Shown piece by piece: positions 8,292 to 17,187 of a stretch of 64,000 nucleotides of DNA. Both the position numbers and the translations under genes were made by a program. Every line of letters begins with the position of its first letter. The stretch's first letter is position 1. A model generated the notes under the pieces. That model was not told the origin of the DNA, did not search any database, and saw only the letters and a program-made list of their open reading frames with translations. The stretch comes from Citrifermentans bemidjiense Bem (lineage in GTDB: Bacteria; Desulfobacterota; Desulfuromonadia; Geobacterales; Geobacteraceae), in assembly GCF_000020725.1 (NCBI RefSeq), contig NC_011146.1, positions 2,913,501 to 2,977,500 of the forward strand. Reading direction: 5' to 3'.

Positions 8292-9665
8292 ATGAAACAG
8301 AACATCAAGATACTGGTTATTGAAGATGACGACAGCAGCCGCGAGGCGCTGCTCATCCTTTTGAAGTCGATCGGCTTCACGGTCAAGGGATGCAGCAGCG
8401 GTCAGGACGGTTTGGGCGTCCTGTCGGGCGAGCCGTTCGACATCGTCATCACCGACCTTTTTCTCCCCGACCTGAACGGGATCGATATCCTGACCCGGGT
8501 AAAGGAGAGTTCCCCCCGCACCGAGGTCATCCTGGTCACCGGGTACGGCTCCGCCGAGACCGCGGTGCAGGCGATGAAGAAAGGGGCCTACGATTACATC
8601 ACCAAGCCCCTCAACATAGAAGAACTCCGCATCATCATCGACAAGGCCCTTGAGAAGGGGCAGCTCGTCAGTGAAAACGTCTACCTGAAAAAGCAGCTCA
8701 GGGATAAGTACGAGTTCGCCAACATCATCGGCAACTCCCAGGCGATGCAGCAGCTCTTCTCGAGGATGAAGCGGATCATCAAGACCGACTCCACCGTCCT
8801 CATCCTGGGCGAATCGGGAACCGGCAAGGAGCTCGTCGCCAAGGCGATCCACTTCAACGGCAACCGCAAGGACAAGCCGTTCATAGCCGTCAACTGCTCC
8901 GCCATACCCGAGAACCTTCTGGAGAGCGAACTCTTCGGGCACGTCAAGGGGGCCTTCACCGGCGCGGTGAAGGAAAAGGTGGGCAAATTCGAGGCAGCCA
9001 ACTACGGCACCATCTTTCTCGACGAGATCGGCACCCTCCCCATGCATCTGCAGACCAAGCTCTTGCGCGTGCTGCAGGAGCAGGAACTGGAGCGGGTCGG
9101 CTCCAACAAGCAGATCAAGCTCGACGTGCGCGTAGTCTCCGCCACCAACGTGAACCTTGAGGAAGAAGTCGCGCGCGGCAATTTCCGCGAGGATCTATTT
9201 TACCGGCTCAACGTCATCCCCATCCTGATTCCCCCCTTACGGGAGCGAATCGAAGACCTGCTTCCCCTCACCAAGCACTTCCTGGATAAGAACTGCCGTT
9301 CCATGCAGCGTCCCATCATGCACATAGACAAGGAGGCGTTGGAAGCGCTGGAGGCGTATCCCTGGAACGGGAACGTGCGCGAGCTTGAGAACATCATCGA
9401 GCGGATTGTGGCGCTGACCGAGGGAGACCTGATCACCTTGCGGGACCTGCCGGCGAACATAGTGAAGAGCTACGTAGAAGGGACCCCCACCAGCGTCACC
9501 CCCGCCGGCATAGACATGGTAGCCGCCATCAACGAGATAGAAAAGCGGATGATAGGCGAGGCGTTGCAGCTAGCAGGCGGAGTGAAAGCCCGCGCCGCCG
9601 TCATGCTCAACATAAACAGGACCACCCTCGTGGAGAAGATGCGCAGATTGGGGATTCCGCTATAG
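8292..9665 (+). CDS. sigma-54-dependent response regulator (NtrC/AtoC class)
   Basis: From the ATG at 8292 (MKQNIKILVIEDDDSS) the protein has 457 residues; the longer upstream frame lacks family similarity. Domains are a receiver (1-120, phospho-acceptor Asp in DIVITDLFLPDLNG), an AAA+ sigma-54 interaction domain (about 135-375; Walker A GESGTGKE, GAFTGA loop, Walker B TIFLDEIG), and a C-terminal Fis-type helix-turn-helix (KARAAVMLNINRTTL). GAFTGA is intact, so it should activate RpoN promoters once phosphorylated. No cognate kinase gene is adjacent. Confidence 0.92.
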   Translation: MKQNIKILVIEDDDSSREALLILLKSIGFTVKGCSSGQDGLGVLSGEPFDIVITDLFLPDLNGIDILTRVKESSPRTEVILVTGYGSAETAVQAMKKGAYDYITKPLNIEELRIIIDKALEKGQLVSENVYLKKQLRDKYEFANIIGNSQAMQQLFSRMKRIIKTDSTVLILGESGTGKELVAKAIHFNGNRKDKPFIAVNCSAIPENLLESELFGHVKGAFTGAVKEKVGKFEAANYGTIFLDEIGTLPMHLQTKLLRVLQEQELERVGSNKQIKLDVRVVSATNVNLEEEVARGNFREDLFYRLNVIPILIPPLRERIEDLLPLTKHFLDKNCRSMQRPIMHIDKEALEALEAYPWNGNVRELENIIERIVALTEGDLITLRDLPANIVKSYVEGTPTSVTPAGIDMVAAINEIEKRMIGEALQLAGGVKARAAVMLNINRTTLVEKMRRLGIPL

Positions 9666-9675
9666 CGCGGCGCCC

Positions 9676-9689
9676 AGAAGACGTCTTCT
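9676..9689. repeat. perfect 14-bp palindrome between convergent genes
   Basis: AGAAGACGTCTTCT lies just after the stop at 9665. It has no T tract, so a terminator role is uncertain. Confidence 0.4.
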
Positions 9690-9766
9690 CCACCGGTCGT
9701 CGCCCCCCCCTCTCCTTGCCGCCCCCGCCCCCCAAAAAACCAGCATCAACTTCTAGCAGCCAAAAG

Positions 9767-11296
9767 CTATCCAGTCCTCCTGCCAGACTTCAAACCGAGT
9801 TTGCCCATCCGCCCTCTCAAGGTATTTGGGTTGATACCGAGTAGTTCTGCCGCACCTCCCGGCCCATGTATCTTCCCATTCGTCAATTTTAGGACGTTGC
9901 TGATATGCGCGGTCATGGCTTCATCAAGACTTATATGGCCAGCAGCTTTACCTTCAATTACATGTTTAAATTCGCCACCCTTGTCATCCGACAGCAGAGA
10001 ATCGAATCTTAACTGCCCTCCTCGATGCCGGATCAACTCCCTCTCCACCAAGTTTTCCAGCTCCCTGACGTTCCCCGGCCACCCGTAGTTCATCAGTCTC
10101 TCCAACGCACCTGGCACAATGGCGGGTGGGATGGCTATGCCAAGCTCACGGCATTTAACCATCACAAAATGTCGGGCGAGAGCAGGAACATCTTCTCTTC
10201 TTTGTCTTAGCGGCGGCACGATTATCGGAAACACGTTCAATCTGAACCACAGATCCTCCCTGAACCGGTTTTCGGTGACCATGCTCTCGAGGTTTCGGTG
10301 GGTCGCCGCTATCACCCTGATATCCACTGGGATAGGCCTATCCCCTCCCACCCGTTCTATTTCCCTTTGCTGAAGCACCCGCAAGAGCCTCACCTGCGCC
10401 TGAGGCGGCAGCTCCCCGATTTCATCGAGAAAGATGGTCCCCCCAGTTGCCCGCTCGAAGCGGCCACGCTTTTCGGTGACTGCTCCGGTAAAGGCCCCCT
10501 TTTCGTGGCCGAAAAGCTCGCTATCTATAAGGCCCTCTGGGATGGCGCCGCAGTTCACCTTGATGAAGGGGCCGTCCTTGCGCGGCGAAGCAAAGTGGAT
10601 GGCATTGGCGATCACTTCTTTCCCGGTCCCGGTTTCTCCCATCAAGAGCACCGTATTGGAAAGCGGAGCCACCTGTTGGACCATTTCCATGACGTTTCTC
10701 AGCCCCGTGTTCCCGCCGATGATCTCGTCCCCCAACTTTGGCGCCAGTTCGCTGCGCAGGAAGCGGTTGTCGTCCAAGAGTATGTCCCGGTATCTGACCA
10801 CGGCTTCGTGGGCTAATGCGTTGGCAAGGGCCATGGCAAAGGGCTCGACAACCACCGAAAGCAGTGCCATGTGGTCTGATGTGTACCTCTTTTCGCCTTT
10901 TGCCCGCAGGATCAGGAAGCCGATAAGTTCGTCTTCGATACGCAGAGGCATGGATAGGTCCGAGCACCCCTCAAGCTTGATTAAGGGGGCGAAGGTACGG
11001 ATCCTCTCGTCCGCATCCGAAGCGTTCAGTATAAAGGGAGCGCGCAGTCCGCCGAGCCACTCCCAGACCCCTTCTGGAAGCGGGACGATCTCCACCGGCG
11101 GCCTGTGGCCTACCGAGGCGAACGCGATACGACGGGTGGCCCCCAGGCTCTTGTCCGGTATATCGAGGAACATGTGATCGATTGGGAAGTGATCCCGCAA
11201 GTACTCGAAAGCCCTCTCGAAGGCGATGTTGATCTGCAGGCTGCTGCAGATCCTGAGCGTCACTTCTCTGAAGAATTCGTCTTTTTCGACAGCCAT
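9767..11296 (-). CDS. GAF-domain sigma-54-dependent transcriptional activator
   Basis: The start at 11296 ([12 protein letters not shown]) gives 509 residues; a GTG at 11335 is an alternative. The N-terminal part (about 20-170) is GAF-like, an FhlA/NorR-type sensory region without a receiver Asp. An AAA+ domain follows with [14 protein letters not shown] and [12 protein letters not shown], and a C-terminal Fis-type HTH ([22 protein letters not shown]). It faces the DsbA-like gene, whose upstream region has a -24/-12 promoter and a direct repeat, so it probably controls that operon in response to a small ligand. The target is inferred from position only. Confidence 0.9.
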   Translation of the reverse strand: MAVEKDEFFREVTLRICSSLQINIAFERAFEYLRDHFPIDHMFLDIPDKSLGATRRIAFASVGHRPPVEIVPLPEGVWEWLGGLRAPFILNASDADERIRTFAPLIKLEGCSDLSMPLRIEDELIGFLILRAKGEKRYTSDHMALLSVVVEPFAMALANALAHEAVVRYRDILLDDNRFLRSELAPKLGDEIIGGNTGLRNVMEMVQQVAPLSNTVLLMGETGTGKEVIANAIHFASPRKDGPFIKVNCGAIPEGLIDSELFGHEKGAFTGAVTEKRGRFERATGGTIFLDEIGELPPQAQVRLLRVLQQREIERVGGDRPIPVDIRVIAATHRNLESMVTENRFREDLWFRLNVFPIIVPPLRQRREDVPALARHFVMVKCRELGIAIPPAIVPGALERLMNYGWPGNVRELENLVERELIRHRGGQLRFDSLLSDDKGGEFKHVIEGKAAGHISLDEAMTAHISNVLKLTNGKIHGPGGAAELLGINPNTLRGRMGKLGLKSGRRTG

Positions 11297-11369
11297 AATA
11301 ATTAAACGCTCCGCTAAACAGAATTGCTCATCCACTGTAACGCTATGCTGTCAGTGACGTGTTTTGAAA

Positions 11370-11429
11370 TTGTCATATTCAGCAAATTACCGGATTACGC
11401 AAAGTCTGGCAATAGCCAGTTGTCATATT
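11370..11429. promoter_or_regulatory. paired direct repeat TTGTCATATT, candidate activator sites
   Basis: Identical ten-base copies lie at 11370-11379 and 11420-11429, a 50-bp period (about five helical turns). They are 60-120 bp upstream of the -24/-12 promoter and next to the divergent activator gene, as expected of upstream activating sequences. Confidence 0.45.
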
Positions 11430-11486
11430 TGGTTTTTAATTCCTACCCATCCACCTTATTATCCTGTTTTTGCAATATTTTTTGCT

Positions 11487-11501
11487 TGGCACGCATATCG
11501 C
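11487..11501 (+). promoter_or_regulatory. sigma-54 (-24/-12) promoter of the dsbA-like/isochorismatase pair
   Basis: TGGCAC-GCATA-TCGC matches the consensus TGGCAC-N5-TTGC with one mismatch. It lies 70 bp before the ATG at 11572, and the divergent neighbour encodes a sigma-54 activator. Confidence 0.65.
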
Positions 11502-11571
11502 TTTGATTTCAAATCGCAAATGATTCGCCGAAGGCATTTGCCTGATTTTCACCAAAAAATGGAGGTATACA

Positions 11572-12474
11572 ATGAGCAACGTGATCGAAATCGTCGAATT
11601 CACCGATCCGGTTTGCACCTGGTGCTGGGGCAGCGAGCCTGTTCTGCATAAGCTGGAAACTAGATATGGCGAACAGGTAAAAGTCAGTTTTATCATGGCA
11701 GGTTTGGTTAAGGACATCACGGCGTTTTACGACAGCTACAACGACATCGGAGGAGACCCGGTCCGCTCCAATAGGCAAATCGCAAAGCATTGGCTTGAAG
11801 CTTCCCAGCGTCACGGAATGCCTGTAAAAATCGATGGATTCGGGTTGTTTTCTCGGGAGCGGGTGTCTTCGTACCCGTTGAATATCGCTTACAAAGCAGC
11901 ACAAATACAAGATCAAACCATGGCCAACAGATTTCTTAGGCGCATTCGTGAAGCATCTGCTGCCGAGGCGAAGTTGACAAATACGACCGAGGTATTGGTA
12001 GAATTGGCCTCCGAAGTAGGTCTGGATGTCGCCCGCTTTGTGGAGGATTTTTCCAGCGGAGCCGCCCAGGAGGCTTTCGAGCAGGATCTCGCGACAACGG
12101 AACGATATAATGCCCGAGGTTTTCCCACTTTTCTCGTGCGATTTGCTGGAAAGGAGACTCTTCTACGTGGATACAGGAGGTATGAAGATTTCAAGGCTGT
12201 GATTGGACTGATGACAGAAGAAACAATTATTGAGCGGCCGACTCCCGCCAGCGAAGAGGCAATCTTTGCCTTTATACGAAGATACGGCTCAGTCGCACCC
12301 GTCGAAATCGCAACGACCTTCGACCTGACTGGTGGAGAATTGGCATCCACGCTGGCTTCGCTTGTGCTCAAACAGACAATCGTGTGCCGTGAAGCGGGAA
12401 ATGGATATTTTGTATCCCCCAAAATTAGTTCAGCGGCTTGCGATACTGCAACCGGCATCTGCAAGGCAGTTTGA
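11572..12474 (+). CDS. DsbA/FrnE-family thioredoxin-fold oxidoreductase with C-terminal winged-helix-like extension
   Basis: The 300-residue cytoplasmic protein has no signal peptide. The active-site motif CTWC is at residues 15-18 (DPVCTWCWGSEP). A DsbA-type helical insert and the cis-Pro segment GFPTFLVRF (about 182-190) complete the thioredoxin fold. Residues about 225-285 (EEAIFAFIRRYGSVAPVEIA..., ending GNGYFV) look like a small winged helix, which is unusual for the family. A Cys pair lies near the end (AACDTATGIC). It has a GGAGG ribosome site and is followed by an isochorismatase-like gene in the same probable sigma-54 operon. The redox partner is unknown. Confidence 0.8.
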   Translation: MSNVIEIVEFTDPVCTWCWGSEPVLHKLETRYGEQVKVSFIMAGLVKDITAFYDSYNDIGGDPVRSNRQIAKHWLEASQRHGMPVKIDGFGLFSRERVSSYPLNIAYKAAQIQDQTMANRFLRRIREASAAEAKLTNTTEVLVELASEVGLDVARFVEDFSSGAAQEAFEQDLATTERYNARGFPTFLVRFAGKETLLRGYRRYEDFKAVIGLMTEETIIERPTPASEEAIFAFIRRYGSVAPVEIATTFDLTGGELASTLASLVLKQTIVCREAGNGYFVSPKISSAACDTATGICKAV

Positions 12475-12558
12475 CCGTAAACTAGAAAACGTTAGTCCCC
12501 ATCCAGAAAAAGGCCTTGTCAAATCAGCTCCCTAAATCCGATACAGAAGGAGACAGTC

Positions 12559-13164
12559 ATGAAAACCGAAAAATTCACAGCGACAAACGCAGCCATGCTT
12601 CTCATCGATCATCAAGTCGGAACCCTAAGTTGGTGCTGCAACATCCCTCAAGAATTGATCAAAAATAACACACGTGCGCTGGCTCGCGCAGCGAAGGCGC
12701 TGGATATGCCTCTGATTCTCACAAGCAGCATGGAAGAATACACACAGGGGCCCCTACTCAAGGATTTGGAAGAGATCGCACCGGAAGAGTACGCTCGCCG
12801 GGTGAAGCGGTTCGGGGTAGTGAACGCTTGGGATGATCCCAACTACAAGGCGGCTGTCATGGCAACCGGACGGCGGAATCTCATCATCGCGGGTCTCACT
12901 AACGATGTTTGCATCGTTTACCCGGCGATAAGCGCAGTAGAGGAAGGCTTCAGCGTGCAGGTAGTAGTCGATGCCGGCGGTTCTCCGACCCAGATCGCAG
13001 ATGAAACCGCCTTGAGGCGCATGGAGCGTGCGGGGGTGACTCTCACGTCGACCAATCAGCTCATCGCCGAGCTGGCGGGCTCGTGGACAAACGAAGGCGG
13101 CTCCAAACTGATCCAGATATTGTTCGAAGAAGTGTTGGTACACCTCGGCAAACCGTCTGCCTAA
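12559..13164 (+). CDS. isochorismatase-family cysteine hydrolase
   Basis: The 201-residue protein has the family signature: catalytic Asp17 in AMLLIDHQVG, a Lys in the middle of the chain, and the nucleophile Cys in GLTNDVCIVYPA (about residue 118). The family includes isochorismatases, nicotinamidases and related amidases, and the substrate cannot be assigned. Ribosome site AGAAGGAGACAGTC precedes the ATG. It follows the DsbA-like gene by 84 bp and is probably co-transcribed. A large perfect hairpin begins 21 bp after the stop. Confidence 0.85.
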   Translation: MKTEKFTATNAAMLLIDHQVGTLSWCCNIPQELIKNNTRALARAAKALDMPLILTSSMEEYTQGPLLKDLEEIAPEEYARRVKRFGVVNAWDDPNYKAAVMATGRRNLIIAGLTNDVCIVYPAISAVEEGFSVQVVVDAGGSPTQIADETALRRMERAGVTLTSTNQLIAELAGSWTNEGGSKLIQILFEEVLVHLGKPSA

Positions 13165-13185
13165 ACGGCCTCTGTACAATCTAGC

Positions 13186-13231
13186 ATGGCATTTTGCCCC
13201 TCAGGAGCCATCCTGTGGGGCAAAATGCCAT
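13186..13231. repeat. 46-nt near-perfect hairpin downstream of the isochorismatase gene
   Basis: Fifteen bp (ATGGCATTTTGCCCC with its complement), one T-T mismatch, then five bp (CAGGA/TCCTG) around GCCA. There is no T tract after it. It may be a transcription end or mRNA-stabilising structure. Confidence 0.7.
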
Positions 13232-13497
13232 CAGAGGTATCAGTCGGAGCCGGCTGAGGCGATCTCCGACTTGTTCTCTTTCACCACACCATATTTCACA
13301 TCGAATTTGTTCTTTTTCCCCTCAGTGCACTTGAATTGATCCCTCCTACGCCTCCTGGGCCATGAATTTGCCATTTATAAAACCTGTGCGCAATGCAGAC
13401 ATATTGCATCGGCTAGATTTGATGGGCCTGTTTTCGCTCTCTTTGGCAACTTGTGCAGCGCAATGGCATTGCCTTATTCAGTAAATTGTTGAATTTG

Positions 13498-13522
13498 ACA
13501 AAACAAAGCGATGCTGTTTTGT
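13498..13522. promoter_or_regulatory. inverted repeat, candidate regulator site
   Basis: ACAAAACA (13498-13505) and TGTTTTGT (13515-13522) are perfect complements with nine bases between, about 63 bp upstream of a possible -24/-12 element. Confidence 0.35.
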
Positions 13523-13584
13523 TTTATTTGGTGAATAGCCAAACCGTACGCCTGCAACAATCTGTTATCACTATACAATTTATT

Positions 13585-13599
13585 TGGCATGGATGTCGC
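13585..13599 (+). promoter_or_regulatory. weak sigma-54-like element upstream of DUF190/efflux genes
   Basis: TGGCAT-GGATG-TCGC resembles the -24/-12 consensus and shares the TCGC variant seen at 11498-11501. It is about 137 bp from the ATG at 13736. Confidence 0.35.
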
Positions 13600-13735
13600 T
13601 ATGGCAATCGTAAATTGATCGCCGTAAGTCTTAATGTCGGTCGTTTTCTAGTTTCACGAGACAGGGGTATTACCAATTACGCCCCCAATACCGGATCTCG
13701 CTACCATTCATAAAGCAATATGGGAGGGAAAGACA

Positions 13736-14053
13736 ATGTATGGGTACCAGTTGACATTTTTTACCCAGCAGGATCGAACACATAAGAATCGGTGTCTGGG
13801 GGAATGGCTCATCGAGGAGGCGCTTTGCATGGGCATCAAAGGCGCAACGATGTTCACTGCAGCAGAAGGTTTTGGTCGAGAGCGAAAGCTACACTTCGTA
13901 GGATATTTTGATGTCTCCGATCAACCGATAGAGGTCTCCATGGCGGTCAGCGAGGAGGCGGCCAGCATATTTTTAGAACATTTGAAACAGGAAGGAATCG
14001 ATGTCTTTTATATCAAGTCGCCTATCGAATTCGGCACAACAGGGAATCGGTAA
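13736..14053 (+). CDS. DUF190 family protein (PII-like fold)
   Basis: The 105-residue protein matches the DUF190 pattern: a small alpha/beta PII-like domain with GIKGATMFTAAEGFGRERKLH in the middle and a short beta segment (IEVSMAVSEE) after it. DUF190 proteins often sit next to ion transporters or efflux systems and may bind a small ligand. Here it is the first gene before a tripartite efflux set. A strong GGGAGGG ribosome site precedes the ATG. The function is not known. Confidence 0.8.
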   Translation: MYGYQLTFFTQQDRTHKNRCLGEWLIEEALCMGIKGATMFTAAEGFGRERKLHFVGYFDVSDQPIEVSMAVSEEAASIFLEHLKQEGIDVFYIKSPIEFGTTGNR

Positions 14054-14103
14054 GCGATCCGACGGCTTTACAAGCTTCGTTTAACACTTGTCTGGGGTAG
14101 ATC

Positions 14104-15618
14104 ATGCGGTTTGGAAATGAAAACGACTTTGACATGACTGGAGAGTTCGCAAACCGGCCGGATGCACGAAAATACATCCGCCACTTGCCCGTGTTCCTGA
14201 GCCTTGCCTTCCTGGGCGCATGTGCCGTCGGCCCTGATTTCAAGAGGCCGGTGAGCACGCCTCCCGCGCACCTCATGGAGACCACCGGCGAAACCGGCAG
14301 GCAGAGCCAGGTAGTGACGGGGAAGATGGAGACGGCATGGTGGACGCTGTTCAACGACGAGATTCTGAGCGAACTTCAGGAGCGCGCTCAGAGAGGGAAC
14401 TTCGATCTGCAGTTGGCGGCTGCGCGTCTGGCGCAAAGCCGTGCGCAGACCGGCATAGCTAATTCTGCAGGGCTTCCGCATCTCAGCATAGGCGGCTCCT
14501 ATGCGCGGGCCGCAGACAGCGCTAACGGCCAAATGGCGCTACTTGGCGCTCCCGACACCCCCTACGACATTATGCAGGCGGGATTCAACGCGAGTTGGGA
14601 AATCGACATGTGGGGGCACGCCCGGAGGACCAGCGAGTCTGCCGCGGCATCGCTGCAGGCAAGCGCGTTCCAACGAGAAGGGGTGCGCGTGTCGCTTGCC
14701 GCCGAGGTAGCCCGCACCTACATCCAGTTGCGCCACGTCCAGACGCAATTGGACATTACCCGCCAAAACCTGGCCATTGCCGAGAATGCCCTGAAGCTGG
14801 CGGACAGTCGTGTAAAAAACGGCATAGCCACCCGCTTCGAGTCGGCAGCATCATCAGCACAGTTGGCGTCGACCAAGGCGCTGATCCCTCGCCTGGAGGA
14901 GCAACGTGACGCGCTGATGAATGCCCTCGCCTTGCTGCTTGGCGAACCTCCTCGTACCCTGGATGCCATGTTGACACCGACGCACCAAATCCCGCCCGTG
15001 CCAAGCGAGGTGCCAATCGGTTTATCCTCTGAACTTGCTCGCCGTCGCCCCGACATCCTCCAAGCCGAAGCACGTCTTCATGCTGCAACAGCTGCCATCG
15101 GTGCAGCCAAAGCTGACTTTTATCCGCGCATCAGCCTGAACGGCAGCCTTGGTTTCCAGTCCCTCAACCTGGATACCTTCGGCAACTGGGCATCGCGCAC
15201 CTTCGCGGTGGGACCGACTCTCTACCTGCCCATCTTCGAAGGGGGGAGGCTGAGAGGCACGCTTGCCCTTAGCGAGGCCCGTCAACAGGAGGCGGTGATC
15301 GCCTATCAGAAAACGGTGCTGCATGCCTGGCACGAGGTCGACGATGCGTTGAGCTCTTATTCCGAGGTACAGCGGCGCGGCGAACAACTGGCCCTGGCCT
15401 TCGGCCAATACCGCCAGGCTTACCAAGTTGCGCTGCGTCGCTATGAGCAGGGTGCCGCCGAGTACCTGATGGTCCTGACCGCACAACGCTCGTTATTGGC
15501 CAGCCAGATGGAACTTGCGGACAACACCAGCCGAGTTTCGTTAGCCATGGTCAACCTGTACAAAGCGCTGGGGGGGGGATGGGCAGCCCAGACGGATGAA
15601 AAGGGAGGGCAGCGATGA
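14104..15618 (+). CDS. outer-membrane efflux lipoprotein (NodT/OprM family)
   Basis: The 504-residue protein carries a lipoprotein signal (LSLAFLGAC, lipid-acceptor Cys near residue 40) followed by AVGPDFKRP, the usual mature N-terminus of the family. The two TolC-like repeats contain RPDILQAEARL and ARTYIQLRHVQTQLD. The N-terminus before the lipobox is unusually long (39 residues); Met11 could be the real start. It forms the outer-membrane channel for the MFS/HlyD pump encoded next. The stop overlaps the MFS start by four bases (ATGA), showing translational coupling. Confidence 0.9.
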   Translation: MRFGNENDFDMTGEFANRPDARKYIRHLPVFLSLAFLGACAVGPDFKRPVSTPPAHLMETTGETGRQSQVVTGKMETAWWTLFNDEILSELQERAQRGNFDLQLAAARLAQSRAQTGIANSAGLPHLSIGGSYARAADSANGQMALLGAPDTPYDIMQAGFNASWEIDMWGHARRTSESAAASLQASAFQREGVRVSLAAEVARTYIQLRHVQTQLDITRQNLAIAENALKLADSRVKNGIATRFESAASSAQLASTKALIPRLEEQRDALMNALALLLGEPPRTLDAMLTPTHQIPPVPSEVPIGLSSELARRRPDILQAEARLHAATAAIGAAKADFYPRISLNGSLGFQSLNLDTFGNWASRTFAVGPTLYLPIFEGGRLRGTLALSEARQQEAVIAYQKTVLHAWHEVDDALSSYSEVQRRGEQLALAFGQYRQAYQVALRRYEQGAAEYLMVLTAQRSLLASQMELADNTSRVSLAMVNLYKALGGGWAAQTDEKGGQR

Positions 15619-17183
15619 GCGCGAATCAGGCTACGCCCGCTCCCCCACCTGCCGGCAGCATGCCAGCGGCTCCGTTCAATGGCCGTCTGCTCACCGGTTT
15701 TATAGGTATCGTGATTTCCGCCATGATGGCGGGTCTCAGCAACCGCGTCGGTGCACTGGCCTTGGTCGATATTCGCGGTGTACTCGGCCTAGGGGTAGAC
15801 GAGGCGAGTTGGCTTAATACCGTTTACATAGCTGCGGAATTGATCGCCATGCCTTTCTCTATCTGGTTGTCAACGATCATGTCCCTGCGGCGCTTCCACA
15901 TGCTGGTAACCGGCTTATTCGTTCTGCTTTCTTTTGTTATTCCCTGGATACACGACTGGTCAGCCTTGTTGATGTTGCGCAGTCTTCAAGGGTTGGCGGG
16001 CGGCATGCTGATACCAATTCTGATGGTGGCAGCACTACGTTTTTTCCCTTTGCCGGTTCGCCTGTATGGCATGTCGCTATATGCCCTGACGGCTACTTTC
16101 TCGCCCAATCTCGGATTCTGGCTGGCCGGCACCTGGGTCGATATCTTGTTTGATTGGCGGCTGATTTATTGGCAAAACCTGCCTCTGGGACTGCTGGCGA
16201 TCGTGATGGTGTATTGGGGAATTCCTCAGGATCCGACCAGACCGGAACGCTTTAAACAGACCGATTGGTTCGGCATGGTCTGTGGCGTGATTGGGTTAGG
16301 AATGATCGCTATCGGGCTAGACCAGGGCGAGCGAATGGATTGGTGGCGCTCGTACTTGATCTGCTGGCTGATTGGCGGTGGTATATCAATGACAGTGGTT
16401 TTCCTTATCTGTCAGTGGTATTACCCGATCCCATTCATAAAGCCGCAGTTGCTTGTACAAAGACGAAATCTAGGAATGGGCTTCTCAATTTTCGTTTTCC
16501 TGCTGATGGTCATGTTGTCCAGTTCAAAACTGCCGGCGATGCATCTTGAAGCCCTATGGGGCTACCGCAGTCTGCAAAACAGCCCAATCGGGCTGCTCAT
16601 TGCAGTGCCTCAACCGATTCTATCGCTGGGGGTAGCCTTATTGCTGTACCGAAAATGGGTAGATGCCCGCATTGTGATGGCATCTGGAATAGCTTTAATC
16701 GCTGCTGCTTGCCTTATCTGCACACATATCACCTCCAGCTGGATTATTGAACAACTGGTGCTGGCCCAAGTTTTACAGGCCGTCGGGCAGGCCATGGCCG
16801 TGGTTTGCCTGTTGTTCCTGACGACCAGCGTTGTGCAACCGATGGAAGGTCCATATGTGGCCGGCACCATCAATACCCTGCGCGCCTTCGGAGTAATTTT
16901 CGGTGGTGCTGTGATCGGTCATTTCTTCCGTCTGCGTCAGCATTTTCATTCGGAGATGCTGGTGGACCGCATCGGCCTGATTTCCGCGAGTATTCCGCTA
17001 TCCCAAGACAACCTTGCCGCATTAACCGACAGTGCTCGTCAGCAGGCTTTTGTTTTGGCCAATGCTGACAGCTATCGGATGCTCGCCGCGCTGGCGGTGC
17101 TGCTCATACCTTTCGTATTAAGAATGGATTACATAGCGGCTCCGGCCAGGCAAACCTCAGCACCTATCACAAAGAAAGGATAA
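15615..17183 (+). CDS. MFS efflux transporter, DHA2 (EmrB/QacA-like, about 14 TM)
   Basis: The 522-residue inner-membrane protein has about 14 hydrophobic segments. The motif around LRSLQGLAGGMLIPILM and a conserved Asp/Arg near TM1 (VDIRGVLGLGVDEASW) are DHA2-like. With the OMF upstream and HlyD-type adaptor downstream it forms an EmrAB-TolC-style drug or metabolite pump driven by proton motive force. The substrate is unknown. It overlaps the previous gene by 4 nt, and the next starts 4 bp later. Base composition is more AT-rich than most of the window. Confidence 0.92.
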   Translation: MSANQATPAPPPAGSMPAAPFNGRLLTGFIGIVISAMMAGLSNRVGALALVDIRGVLGLGVDEASWLNTVYIAAELIAMPFSIWLSTIMSLRRFHMLVTGLFVLLSFVIPWIHDWSALLMLRSLQGLAGGMLIPILMVAALRFFPLPVRLYGMSLYALTATFSPNLGFWLAGTWVDILFDWRLIYWQNLPLGLLAIVMVYWGIPQDPTRPERFKQTDWFGMVCGVIGLGMIAIGLDQGERMDWWRSYLICWLIGGGISMTVVFLICQWYYPIPFIKPQLLVQRRNLGMGFSIFVFLLMVMLSSSKLPAMHLEALWGYRSLQNSPIGLLIAVPQPILSLGVALLLYRKWVDARIVMASGIALIAAACLICTHITSSWIIEQLVLAQVLQAVGQAMAVVCLLFLTTSVVQPMEGPYVAGTINTLRAFGVIFGGAVIGHFFRLRQHFHSEMLVDRIGLISASIPLSQDNLAALTDSARQQAFVLANADSYRMLAALAVLLIPFVLRMDYIAAPARQTSAPITKKG

Positions 17184-17187
17184 GACA

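Larger units (their letters stand above)
13232..13735. other. AT-rich intergenic region before the efflux operon
   Basis: About 500 bp without a convincing gene; the short open frames have no ribosome site or family likeness. It contains an 8-bp inverted repeat ACAAAACA/TGTTTTGT (13498-13522) and a weak -24/-12-like element (13585-13599). Base composition is clearly more AT-rich than the flanking chromosome. Confidence 0.6.

Noticed and set aside
13453-13713. 86-residue frame before DUF190
   Set aside because: No ribosome site, no family likeness, and it covers the probable control region.
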